DNA from: an uncultured Lactobacillaceae bacterium
GTDB lineage: Bacteria > Bacillota > Bacilli > Lactobacillales > Lactobacillaceae
Reading direction: 5' to 3'
NCBI GenBank assembly: GCA_945285405.1
Contig: CALYQJ010000015.1
Coordinates: 1-44,241 of the forward strand
DNA: 44,241 nucleotides
In this document: positions 8,137 through 16,409 of the stretch, one piece after another
How the letters are laid out: every line of letters starts with the position of its first letter
Position numbering within the stretch: position 1 is the stretch's first letter
Position numbers and translations under genes: made by a program
The notes under the pieces: model-generated
The model's database searches: none
What the model was told of the DNA's origin: nothing
What the model saw: the letters and a program-made list of their open reading frames with translations, nothing else

Positions 8137-8386
8137 CGTTTTGTTTTTTTATCATAGTAACAAATAATTGATTTTTACTTTGCAAGTTAATTAACATTAC
8201 TATTGGTCTCTCTAATTGAAAAATTTAACATGAAATTTTGGAGTGATTCCGAATTTATTAGACAATCTAGAATTTAAAAAAATTAACTATATAAAGAAGT
8301 TATTAGATCACAACCTGATTAACGTCAAAATTAAAATAGGGTGTATATTATTAGTAGTTAATTACTTAAAAGCGAAGGAAGCAAAA
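8137..8386. other. Spacer with no clear gene
   Basis: From 8137 to 8386 I see no convincing gene. A frame that opens at GTG 8243 has no ribosome site and odd codon use before 8387. Confidence 0.4.
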
Positions 8387-8530
8387 ATGAATTCAAGTTT
8401 AAAACCTATAAGTTATACAGGCTTTTTAATTAAAAAAGCAAAAGCTTCGCCATTATTATGGATAAAACAAAATGGACAAACTAAATCAATTACATGTAAA
8501 TCTTTTATTCATCGCTGCATCCCAAGATAG
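8387..8530 (+). CDS. Possible 47-residue small protein
   Basis: An ATG at 8387 follows GAAGGA with good spacing. The product is basic and ends with a cysteine-containing stretch (SITCKSFIHRCIPR). A different frame from ATG 8471 reads on as an equally sensible 36-residue peptide to about 8581. The stretch may therefore be one gene with a frameshift, or remnant DNA. I recognise neither reading. Confidence 0.3.
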   Translation: MNSSLKPISYTGFLIKKAKASPLLWIKQNGQTKSITCKSFIHRCIPR

Positions 8531-8599
8531 CAATGACTCTTCTGAAATCAATTTAAAATATATTTTTTTAACTAACGACTAAAACCAAGGTTATAAATC

Positions 8600-9352
8600 A
8601 TGCACTATCATCGTAAACAAACTACTAATTATCATCATCCTTTAATCAAAGTTAGTGGAACAATAATTGTCCTGCTAGGAATTATTATTGTTATTTTGAG
8701 TTTTAAAATTATAAATCTCAAAAATCAATCCAAAGAAAATAGCCGAATTCAGCAAAATACAATTTCAATGATTAAAGCTCGTTCACAAAAATCAGCTAAA
8801 AGTTCTTCAATTGTAAATAAGCAGCCAGTCTCAAAAGAATCACAAAAAAGTTTTGAAAATTCGGCTCCTGATCCTGATTCTCAAGCAACTTCAACCATTG
8901 AAATTAATAATCTTAGCCCCTATTTTAGTTATAGTGGTCATTATGCTATAGACTCTAGCGTATCAGGTCAAGTTTATTTAGATTTTGCAAAAAAAGTCTT
9001 AATTATGACTAACGCTTTAGGTGGGTCACAGATCTATAATTTCACTCAAGTTTTAAAACATCCCGACAACAGTTTAGTCATTAATGTTAGTTCAAGACTA
9101 ACTTATCATGATCCTACTGGACCAGACACGATTACTTCTTGGATTTACTTGAGCCTACTTTTAGCGCTACCTGGCAATTCAATTCAAAAAAATTGGCAAA
9201 CTAATGAACCTATTAGTGATCATACAAATTATCAACAATGCCGTTTTAGCTTAGCAAATTCAAATGATGATGGAAAAACTTTTCAAATGGCTCCTGCTTA
9301 CCAAGCTTTTGTTAACAATGAGCCTAATACTATTTATGTTCCAACTAATTAG
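8600..9352 (+). CDS. Unknown membrane-anchored extracellular protein
   Basis: A 250-residue protein with no family that I recognise. A short basic His-rich start is followed by one membrane segment (about residues 19-37, VSGTIIVLLGIIIVILSF), then a Ser/Lys/Gln-rich linker (about 40-100) typical of Gram-positive surface proteins. A globular C-terminal domain (about 103-250) contains FSYSGHYAID and QVYLDFAKKVLIMTNALGG. There is no lipobox or LPXTG motif, so it is probably held by an uncleaved N-terminal anchor with the domain outside. It stands alone between the lac operon and a convergent EIIC gene, sharing the terminator at 9366-9398. Confidence 0.75.
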   Translation: MHYHRKQTTNYHHPLIKVSGTIIVLLGIIIVILSFKIINLKNQSKENSRIQQNTISMIKARSQKSAKSSSIVNKQPVSKESQKSFENSAPDPDSQATSTIEINNLSPYFSYSGHYAIDSSVSGQVYLDFAKKVLIMTNALGGSQIYNFTQVLKHPDNSLVINVSSRLTYHDPTGPDTITSWIYLSLLLALPGNSIQKNWQTNEPISDHTNYQQCRFSLANSNDDGKTFQMAPAYQAFVNNEPNTIYVPTN

Positions 9353-9365
9353 TCTTTTACCCCCA

Positions 9366-9398
9366 AAAAAAGCAAAACCTCAAGGGTTTTGCTTTTTT
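9366..9398. terminator. Bidirectional intrinsic terminator
   Basis: A 14-bp stem (9366-9379 with 9385-9398) carries A and T runs on both sides. It separates the convergent genes at 8600 and 9412. Confidence 0.9.
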
Positions 9399-9411
9399 AT
9401 TGCTCGATAAT

Positions 9412-10773
9412 TTAATTAGTAGCTATTTCCTTCTCCTTTTCCTTTTCTTGTTTTAGTAAAACATTATCATAATGTTTAATAAATGGATACCAAACTAAGA
9501 AGGAAACTATCGCACAGACAATTGACAGAACTGCGCCCTTCCAACTTGCAGTAGCAACAAAACCACCTATTCCAATTGGTGTCGGCCAAGGTTGTTGCAA
9601 GATAATTTTAGGAACAAGCTTTGTGGAAATTCCCAAATAAGCAACTAATCCTGAAGCCATTGGTGCCAAGATAAAAGGGATTAACAAATTAATATTATAA
9701 ACGATCGGTGCCCCAAAAATTAAAGGTTCATTAATATTAAAAATTGCCGGTATTAATTCTAATTTTCCAATTTCTTTTAACTGAACCGAACGAGCACAGA
9801 AAGAAAGCCAAATTGCAACTCCTAATGTTGCTCCTGAACCTCCAAGAGTAACAAAGGCATTACCAGGATCTCCCGCAAAAAAGTTAAAAGCTCCTCTAGC
9901 ATTAGCTTGCACGTTAGCTAAAGCAATTGCCGTCGTAAAAGAACCAACAATTGTCGCACCATGAATTCCAAACCACCATAAAGCGTGAATCAAGAACATG
10001 ATTAATAGGAAACCCCACCAAGTATTAGTAATATTACTGATAAAAGAAAAAGGTATGTATAAAACTTTAAAAATATCCGTTTTTAAAAAGAGAAAAATTA
10101 ATTCGATTAAAGAAATAACTAGTGCCACACAAAATCCAGGTATTAAGGCACTAAATGAGTTAGCAACACCTGCTGGCACTGAGGCTGGCATCTTAATTTG
10201 CCAATTATGTTTAATTGTAAAACGGTAAATCTGAACCGTAATCCATCCAACAACTAAGCCGGTAAAAATTCCAATAGAACCAATTCGGGTAATTCCTCCA
10301 GTAGAAACTGCATAACCACCACCAACAATATTATTAGGATCTAAATGTTGTTCAAAATGGACAAAACCATTCTTCCAAAACAACTGAGGAACAGTAATAA
10401 ATAAAGCCATCATAAACATCCAAAGAGCATTTAGAGGTTTTAGCTTTAATTTTTCTTCCTTCGCATAAATCGAAGTATAAGAATAGGTAAAAGTCCCAGC
10501 AAAAACTAAAGCTAAAATTCCCATTGTGGCGTTATAGCCAACTTGAAATATTGGAATAAATCTGCCAAAGCTTTTAGCGTAAACTCCTGCAAATCCTGGA
10601 ATTGGAAAAGCTTGTGGCAAAACAGTAAGAATCAAAAATATTGCACCAATAATAGAAAAAGGAATTACACTGAACCCTGCATCCATAATTGCCCGTACAA
10701 ATCTCGATCCTGCAAATTTGCCAACAGTCTTAGTTACTTTATCAGTAAAAGAAACCTTATTAGTATTATCCAT
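9412..10773 (-). CDS. PTS EIIC, lactose/cellobiose family (orphan)
   Basis: A 453-residue membrane permease of the lactose/cellobiose (CelB-type) PTS family. Visible are the N-terminal FAGSRFVRAIMDAGFSVIPFSIIGAIFLIL, about ten hydrophobic segments, FGIHGATIVGS near residue 268, GDPGNAFVTLGGSGATLG near residue 300 and the signature FNINEPLIFGAPIVYN near residue 345. It carries out beta-glucoside or oligosaccharide uptake with phosphorylation by separate EIIA and EIIB proteins. None of these partners, and no phospho-beta-glucosidase, is adjacent, so it must borrow components encoded elsewhere. The charged tail (KEKEKEIATN) is cytoplasmic. Its promoter is at 10816-10844. Confidence 0.93.
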   Translation of the reverse strand: MDNTNKVSFTDKVTKTVGKFAGSRFVRAIMDAGFSVIPFSIIGAIFLILTVLPQAFPIPGFAGVYAKSFGRFIPIFQVGYNATMGILALVFAGTFTYSYTSIYAKEEKLKLKPLNALWMFMMALFITVPQLFWKNGFVHFEQHLDPNNIVGGGYAVSTGGITRIGSIGIFTGLVVGWITVQIYRFTIKHNWQIKMPASVPAGVANSFSALIPGFCVALVISLIELIFLFLKTDIFKVLYIPFSFISNITNTWWGFLLIMFLIHALWWFGIHGATIVGSFTTAIALANVQANARGAFNFFAGDPGNAFVTLGGSGATLGVAIWLSFCARSVQLKEIGKLELIPAIFNINEPLIFGAPIVYNINLLIPFILAPMASGLVAYLGISTKLVPKIILQQPWPTPIGIGGFVATASWKGAVLSIVCAIVSFLVWYPFIKHYDNVLLKQEKEKEKEIATN

Positions 10774-10815
10774 AATAATTCATTAATCCTTTTATTTTTA
10801 TTGTTAACACTATTA

Positions 10816-10844
10816 ATTATAAAAAGAAAGCAATTACAACACAA
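10816..10844 (-). promoter_or_regulatory. Promoter of the orphan EIIC gene
   Basis: On the minus strand TTGTGT (10844-10839), exactly 17 bases, then TATAAT (10821-10816). No sigma-54 (-24/-12) pattern is seen here. Confidence 0.65.
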
Positions 10845-11132
10845 GAACTTTTTAACTTAGATAATAAAAAATATCAAAAAATTTTTAATTTATTCTTATA
10901 ACTGTATTAAAAAGCATAAAGAATAAAACTCTTACATTTTAAGAATTCAATAGTATTGTTTTAAAAATATTTCATTTTGCTTTTTAAAATGAGCTAAAAC
11001 ACTTTATTTTTCAAAAATAAATTAAAAAAAATATTTCTTTTTTTAGTAAATGGAGTATGATACTAAATATCATCTTCTTGCCATATTATGTGATAAATGG
11101 ATCATGAAATATGATAATTGTTGGAGGAAAGC
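10845..11132. other. Intergenic region with two inverted repeats before the MerR gene
   Basis: The left part is featureless AT-rich DNA. Near the MerR gene, ATGATA-N5-TATCAT (11057-11073) and ATCAT-N5-ATGAT (11101-11115) use the same half-sites in opposite arrangement. These could be binding sites of the MerR protein. Confidence 0.4.
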
Positions 11133-11564
11133 ATGGATAAATTAACAAATATTATCAAGGACCTCGATTTATCAATTGGTATTGGGGAAGTAAGTCGACT
11201 TACTGGTGCTAGTGATGCTCAGTTGCGTTACTGGGAAAAAAAAGGACTAGTAAAAACTATCCGCCGACAAAGTCGCGGAAATAAACGATATAACTTAAAC
11301 AGTTTAATGCGTATTATTCTCATTAAATATTACATTGATAATGGTTACACATTAAGCAAAGCTAGTGATGAGATTAAATCACGACGTAATTATGGCCATG
11401 CCATCACTACTTTTATCTTTAAGCGACTTGCTACTATTCAAAAAAAAGGCGAAACAATTACTTTACATTTTGGAGTATTTGACAATGATCCCAATAATGA
11501 GTTAATTGTTAAAGTTAACGATAAAAAAGTAAAAATGTTATGTAAAAAGAAAAAAGAAAATTAA
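11133..11564 (+). CDS. MerR-family transcriptional regulator
   Basis: A 143-residue MerR-type regulator. The helix-turn-helix and wing are at residues 14-55: IGEVSRLTGASDAQLRYWEKKGLV, then RGNKRYNLNSL. A short helical dimerisation region and a basic tail (KMLCKKKKEN) follow, with no metal-binding cysteine cluster, so it is probably a drug or stress sensor, or one without a ligand. The start is the ATG at 11133, 7 bases after GGAGG. An upstream TTG at 11118 lies in front of that site and is unlikely. It precedes the ABC exporter genes by 53 bases and probably controls them. Confidence 0.85.
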   Translation: MDKLTNIIKDLDLSIGIGEVSRLTGASDAQLRYWEKKGLVKTIRRQSRGNKRYNLNSLMRIILIKYYIDNGYTLSKASDEIKSRRNYGHAITTFIFKRLATIQKKGETITLHFGVFDNDPNNELIVKVNDKKVKMLCKKKKEN

Positions 11565-11617
11565 ATTTCTCACATTTTTCAACTAATTAATTATTATCTT
11601 TTCCTGGAGGAAAAAGA

Positions 11618-13348
11618 ATGCTTAAGCTTTCTAAATCAAGAGTTAAAACTCTACTAATCTTTATGGCAATTTTATTCATGATTGTTCAAGTTATTACAAC
11701 TTTAATGTTACCCAATTATACTTCCGATATAATCAATCAAGGGATTGCAAAGAACAATACTGATTTTATTGTACAAACTGGTTTAAAAATGCTCGGGGTA
11801 ACTACTATTTTTATATTAGCTGCCATTGGCAATGTTTATTGTGCGGCTAAGGTCTCACAAGGACTTGGAAAAGAAATACGTTCTGATATTTATAAAAAAG
11901 TCCTAAATATGTCCCAAAGTGAAATAGATCAAATTGGAACTTCTTCTTTAATTACACGAACCACAAATGATGTTAACCAAATTCAAAACGTTACGATGAT
12001 GGCTTTAAGAATGATGATTCAATCACCAATCATGCTAGTTGGTGCAAGTGTGATGGCTTACCAAAAAGAAGCTAAATTAACTTCGGTCTTTTTAATTTCA
12101 ATTCCCATAATGCTCATTTTAGTGGGAATAATTCTCTACTTTGCTACACCGCTTTTTAAATCATTGCAAAAAAAGACAGATGATATTAACTTAGTTTTCC
12201 GTGAAGGTTTAACGGGGGTTCGAGTTATTCGAGCATTTCGTCAAGACGATTTTGAACAGCAACGATTTGCAAAAGCAAACAAAAATTATACCCAAACCGC
12301 TCGTAAAGTATTCTCAATTGTTGCTTTGATGTACCCCTTAATGACTTTAATTATGAGTGGTACTAATATTGGAATTACATGGCAAGCAGCACATCTCATC
12401 GGTAACCGTGAAATGGAAATTGGTAACTTAGTAGCATTTATTACTTATGCAATGCAAATTTTAATGAGCTTTATGATGCTATCTATGGTTTTCTTCTTAG
12501 TTCCACGAGCTCAAGCTTCTGCCGTACGAATTAATCAAATATTGGATTCTACTTCCAATCTTAAAGAGCCAACAAATCCAACTCCAATTCCATCAGAAAC
12601 AACTAATTTAAGTTTACAATTCGATCATGTTAAATTCTTTTATGGCAAAGCAAAAGTCCCTGCTGTTAGCGATGTAAATCTCCAAATGAAAGCAGGACAA
12701 ACTTTAGCAATCATTGGCGGGACTGGTTCTGGAAAAACTACAATGATTAATTTAATTCCACGTATTTACGATGCCAGTCAAGGCGTTGTAAAAGTTAATG
12801 GAATCGACGTAAAAAACGTTGATATTAACGAATTACAAGATCATATCGCATTAGTCCCCCAAAAATCAGTTCTTTTTAAAGGAACGGTTCGGAGTAATTT
12901 ACTTTTTGGTAATGAAAAAGCAACAGATCAAGAATTATGGCATGCCCTTGACGTTGCTCAAGCTAGCGATTTTATTAAAGAATTGCCCGGACAACTAGAC
13001 GGGACTGTTGAACAAGGCGGCGATAATTTTTCTGGAGGCCAAAAGCAGCGGTTAGCAATTGCTCGAGCTTTGGTTAAAAATGCCGATATTTATATTTTTG
13101 ATGACTCATTCTCAGCACTAGATTTCAAAACCGATGCTTCTTTACGTAAAGCTTTGAAAACTGATCAAAAAATTAAAAATAAAATTGTAGTGATTGTTGG
13201 TCAACGAGTTTCAACCGTAGCTAGTGCTGATCAAATTGTGGTACTTGATGATGGAAAAATGGTAGGAATCGGCACCCACCAAGAACTAAAACAGAATAAT
13301 GAAGTCTACCAAGATATTGTTAAATCTCAAATTAAGGATGGTGATTAA
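11618..13348 (+). CDS. ABC exporter subunit with degenerate catalytic site (LmrC/BmrC-like)
   Basis: A 576-residue half-transporter: six membrane segments (about residues 1-310), then an ATPase domain. Walker A is GGTGSGKT near residue 369 and the signature is FSGGQKQR. The residue after Walker B is Asp instead of Glu (IYIFDDS) and the switch histidine is Gln (GQRVST). This is the pattern of the non-catalytic subunit in heterodimeric multidrug exporters such as LmrCD, BmrCD and TM287/288. The partner follows after 2 bases. It probably exports drugs or lipophilic compounds under control of the upstream MerR protein. Ribosome site CTGGAGG. Confidence 0.92.
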   Translation: MLKLSKSRVKTLLIFMAILFMIVQVITTLMLPNYTSDIINQGIAKNNTDFIVQTGLKMLGVTTIFILAAIGNVYCAAKVSQGLGKEIRSDIYKKVLNMSQSEIDQIGTSSLITRTTNDVNQIQNVTMMALRMMIQSPIMLVGASVMAYQKEAKLTSVFLISIPIMLILVGIILYFATPLFKSLQKKTDDINLVFREGLTGVRVIRAFRQDDFEQQRFAKANKNYTQTARKVFSIVALMYPLMTLIMSGTNIGITWQAAHLIGNREMEIGNLVAFITYAMQILMSFMMLSMVFFLVPRAQASAVRINQILDSTSNLKEPTNPTPIPSETTNLSLQFDHVKFFYGKAKVPAVSDVNLQMKAGQTLAIIGGTGSGKTTMINLIPRIYDASQGVVKVNGIDVKNVDINELQDHIALVPQKSVLFKGTVRSNLLFGNEKATDQELWHALDVAQASDFIKELPGQLDGTVEQGGDNFSGGQKQRLAIARALVKNADIYIFDDSFSALDFKTDASLRKALKTDQKIKNKIVVIVGQRVSTVASADQIVVLDDGKMVGIGTHQELKQNNEVYQDIVKSQIKDGD

Positions 13349-13350
13349 AA

Positions 13351-15207
13351 GTGCATAAAGTAAAAAATACATCAACAACTAAAAATCAACATCTTAAAAA
13401 TCCCAGAAAAGCTGAAAACTTTTGGGGTACCTTATTCCGGTTAATGACTTATTTAAAGAAATATACAATCGCCGTAGTCGTGGTAGTAATCTTAGCTATT
13501 GGTTCACAAATTTTTCAAGTTCAAACTCCAAAAGTATTAGGAAAAGCAACTACTGAAATATTTAAAGGAGTTGTCATTGGTTTTCAAATGCAAAAAGGCG
13601 GGTTAAAAGTATCTCATTACCCAATCAATTACGATAAAATTCGCGATATTCTTTTTATGGTAATATTACTTTATCTCATTGCCGCTTTATTTAGCTTTTT
13701 GCAACAATTCATCATGACACAAGTAATTCAAAGTGCTGTTTATAATTTAAGAAAAGAATTAAAAGCTAAGATGAAAACCGTGCCCGTAAATTACTATGAC
13801 ACTCACTCTAACGGAGATATTCTTTCCCGTGCAGTAAATGATATGGATAATATTGCCGGCACTTTACAGCAAAATTTAACTCAATTTATTACAAGTATTA
13901 CGATGTTCTTTGGCACTTTATGGATGATGATCAGTATTAGTTGGCAGTTAACGCTGATTGCCTTGATTACAATTCCACTTAGTTTAATTGTTGTTGGTTT
14001 AGTCGCTCCTCGTTCCCAAAAATATTTTGCCCAACAACAACGTAGTTTGGGTCTATTAAATAATCAAATTGAAGAAAATTATGCTGGTCAATTAATTGAT
14101 AAAAGTTTCAATCAAGAAGATAAAGCAATAAAACAATTTGATCAAGAAAACAAAAAGCTTTATCAATCTTCATGGAAAGCCCAAATGATTTCAGGCTTGA
14201 TCATGCCTTTAATGAATTTTGTTGCTAATTTGGGTTATGTCTTTGTTGCAATTTATGGGGGAATTCAAGTAACTCATGGCAACATTACTTTAGGTAACGT
14301 TCAGGCATTTCTGCAATATACTCAACAATTTTCTCAACCTATTGCTCAAATGGCTAATATTACTAATGCTATTCAAATGGCAATTGCTTCAGCTGAACGA
14401 GTATTCGAAGTTTTGGATGAACCTGACATGAAGGATAATCATGTTGACATTCCAAATATTCACACAGATAATAAAATTGAAATGGATCACGTAGTTTTTG
14501 AATACAAAAAAGGCGTTCCTTTATTAAAAGACTATTCCTTAAAAGTAAAACCTGGAGAAATGATTGCTATTGTAGGACCCACTGGTGCTGGTAAAACTAC
14601 GATAATTAACCTTTTGGAAAGATTTTATGACATTCAAGGAGGATCCATTAAGTTATCAGGGCGCGATACTCGAAATATGAGTCGCGAAGAATTGCGGCAA
14701 CACTTTGCAATGGTTCTTCAAGATACCTGGCTCTTTAACGGTACAGTTTGGGACAATTTAAAATATGGCAATGAAAAAGCTACTGATGATGAAATTATAG
14801 CAGCAGCCAAAGCTGCGCATGTTGATGAATTTGTTCATCAATTGCCCCAAGAATACCAAACAGTATTAGATGAATCTGCTTCGAATATTTCTCAAGGTCA
14901 AAAACAACTTCTAACTATTGCCCGAGCTTTTGTTGCTGACCCAGAAATTTTAATTTTGGATGAAGCAACTAGTTCGGTTGATACCAGAACTGAAATTCAT
15001 ATTCAGCATGCAATGCAACGATTATTAAATCATCGGACAAGCTTTGTAGTCGCCCATCGACTTTCAACCATCCGCGATGCAGATAAAATTATTGTAATGA
15101 ACCACGGATCAATTATTGAAACTGGTAATCATCACCAATTAATGCAAAAAAATGGCTTTTATGCCGATTTGTATAACAGTCAATTTAGTGGCAACACTAA
15201 TTTATAA
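13351..15207 (+). CDS. ABC exporter subunit with canonical catalytic site (LmrD/BmrD-like)
   Basis: A 618-residue half-transporter starting at GTG. A longer N-terminal arm (about 30 residues) precedes six membrane segments. The ATPase domain has Walker A GPTGAGKT, canonical Walker B and catalytic Glu (EILILDEATSSVD), and H-loop AHRLST. Its signature is changed to ISQGQKQ. Paired with the upstream subunit this gives one complete and one impaired ATP site, as in LmrCD-type exporters. The substrate cannot be told from sequence. The gene ends 32 bases before a small membrane protein that may be co-transcribed. Confidence 0.93.
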   Translation: MHKVKNTSTTKNQHLKNPRKAENFWGTLFRLMTYLKKYTIAVVVVVILAIGSQIFQVQTPKVLGKATTEIFKGVVIGFQMQKGGLKVSHYPINYDKIRDILFMVILLYLIAALFSFLQQFIMTQVIQSAVYNLRKELKAKMKTVPVNYYDTHSNGDILSRAVNDMDNIAGTLQQNLTQFITSITMFFGTLWMMISISWQLTLIALITIPLSLIVVGLVAPRSQKYFAQQQRSLGLLNNQIEENYAGQLIDKSFNQEDKAIKQFDQENKKLYQSSWKAQMISGLIMPLMNFVANLGYVFVAIYGGIQVTHGNITLGNVQAFLQYTQQFSQPIAQMANITNAIQMAIASAERVFEVLDEPDMKDNHVDIPNIHTDNKIEMDHVVFEYKKGVPLLKDYSLKVKPGEMIAIVGPTGAGKTTIINLLERFYDIQGGSIKLSGRDTRNMSREELRQHFAMVLQDTWLFNGTVWDNLKYGNEKATDDEIIAAAKAAHVDEFVHQLPQEYQTVLDESASNISQGQKQLLTIARAFVADPEILILDEATSSVDTRTEIHIQHAMQRLLNHRTSFVVAHRLSTIRDADKIIVMNHGSIIETGNHHQLMQKNGFYADLYNSQFSGNTNL

Positions 15208-15239
15208 TTTTTCTAGGGGGACTAACTATTAAATTATTT

Positions 15240-15707
15240 ATGGATATTCTTTCGCTACTAGGGGAATGGTTATTATTTACTTTCCCAATGTATCAAGGAT
15301 TAATGGAATTAGATGACTATCGAAACTTTTTCAGTAAATTTGATAATTATCGTATGGATTACAAAAAAATTTCACCATGGTTTTGGATTTTACCACCATT
15401 AAAAATTATTTTAGAGCGAAATCGGGCCATGAAAGTTATTAAAAAATTTGTAACTTCAGAACATGATATTAAAGTGCTTATGAGTTTTATCGATAAAGCC
15501 ACTGCTTGGTATTACGTTTCTTTGGGCGGATGGTTCAAAGTAGTAACTTCTATTTATGAAATTTTAACTGAAAATCATGTAAAATTATTTATACCAGTCT
15601 TTCTAGTTTTAATAATTATCGCAACTTCATCGGGATTCATCTCAGCTTATTATCGAATTGGATCTCATCGACGACGAAAAATGATTAGTAAATTTCAAAA
15701 ATATTAA
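15240..15707 (+). CDS. Small polytopic membrane protein, copy 1 of a tandem pair
   Basis: A 155-residue protein of no family that I recognise, with about three or four hydrophobic segments (residues 4-24, 46-60, 92-112, 114-137) and a basic C-terminus. It is closely similar along its whole length to the next gene, sharing TFPMYQGLMEL, IILERNRAMKVIK, DKATAWY and VSLGGW. The ATG at 15240 lies 19 bases from AGGGGG (15215-15220), which is too far. Alignment with copy 2 suggests initiation a few codons earlier at a non-standard codon (TTA or ATT). It follows the exporter genes and is closed by the terminator at 15723. Confidence 0.75.
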   Translation: MDILSLLGEWLLFTFPMYQGLMELDDYRNFFSKFDNYRMDYKKISPWFWILPPLKIILERNRAMKVIKKFVTSEHDIKVLMSFIDKATAWYYVSLGGWFKVVTSIYEILTENHVKLFIPVFLVLIIIATSSGFISAYYRIGSHRRRKMISKFQKY

Positions 15708-15722
15708 ATTTAAAGTTTAAAT

Positions 15723-15755
15723 AAAAAAACAATCGCTAGCGATTGTTTTTTTATT
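15723..15755 (+). terminator. Intrinsic terminator between the tandem membrane genes
   Basis: A perfect 13-bp stem (15723-15735 with 15740-15752) has a CTAG loop and T-run. It makes copy 2 transcriptionally separate or dependent on read-through. Confidence 0.85.
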
Positions 15756-15849
15756 TTTCCTAACATTATATAAAAGTAAAGCCATATCTAAAACAATGGA
15801 TTTATATTAAACTTAGAAGTTATAAATTTAAGAAGGGATGCGTCATTAA

Positions 15850-16323
15850 TTGTTTATAAAAATAATTGAAATATTAGCTGAATGGTTGTTATTTACATTT
15901 CCAATGTATCAAGGGCTCATGGAGCTTTCTGATTATCGTAATCTTTTTAGTAAATTTGATCAATATCGCGATGATTATCATGAAATTTCACCATGGTACT
16001 GGTTGATTCCACCAGTAAAAATTATTTTAGAAAGAAATCGAGCCATGAAAGTAATAAAAAGATTTGTTAAATCTGATCACGATATTAAAGTTTTCATTAG
16101 CTTCAATGATAAAGCCACAGCTTGGTATTTTGTTTCTCTTGGTGGATGGATTGATCTAATTACGTCAATTTATGACATTTTAGAAGGTTTACATTCAACT
16201 CATTTTATTTTATTTTTCCTTTTATTTTCATTAATTGCTACAATGTCAGGCTTTTTTTCAGCATATTATCGAGTAAGTGAAATTCGCCAGAAAAAAATGG
16301 TTAAAAAGTTTAAGAAATATTAA
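15850..16323 (+). CDS. Small polytopic membrane protein, copy 2 of a tandem pair
   Basis: A 157-residue paralogue of the preceding protein, similar throughout: EWLLFTFPMYQGLMEL, ISPWYWLIPPVKIILERNRAMKVIK, DKATAWYFVSLGGW. It begins at TTG, 11 bases after AGAAGGGA. Differences cluster in the loop near residues 100-125. The block ISPW.W..PP.KIILERNRAMK is conserved and amphipathic and probably lies at the membrane surface. Function unknown. The position after a MerR-controlled exporter hints at a role in envelope stress or immunity, but no motif supports a specific one. Confidence 0.75.
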   Translation: MFIKIIEILAEWLLFTFPMYQGLMELSDYRNLFSKFDQYRDDYHEISPWYWLIPPVKIILERNRAMKVIKRFVKSDHDIKVFISFNDKATAWYFVSLGGWIDLITSIYDILEGLHSTHFILFFLLFSLIATMSGFFSAYYRVSEIRQKKMVKKFKKY

Positions 16324-16409
16324 TTAATTTAAACTAGCAGTTATTTCATTAGTCTGCACTTAAAATGCTCTAAAATAAGATCCATTTCATTAACATTAAG
16401 GTAGAAAAA

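Noticed and set aside
9998-10860. Rightward ORFs at 9998 and 10543 over the EIIC gene
   Set aside because: Both are antisense to a well-supported permease. The second runs into the spacer only because it lacks stops.
13901-13930. TGGCAC inside the exporter gene as a sigma-54 promoter
   Set aside because: No GC at the -12 position and it is within coding sequence.
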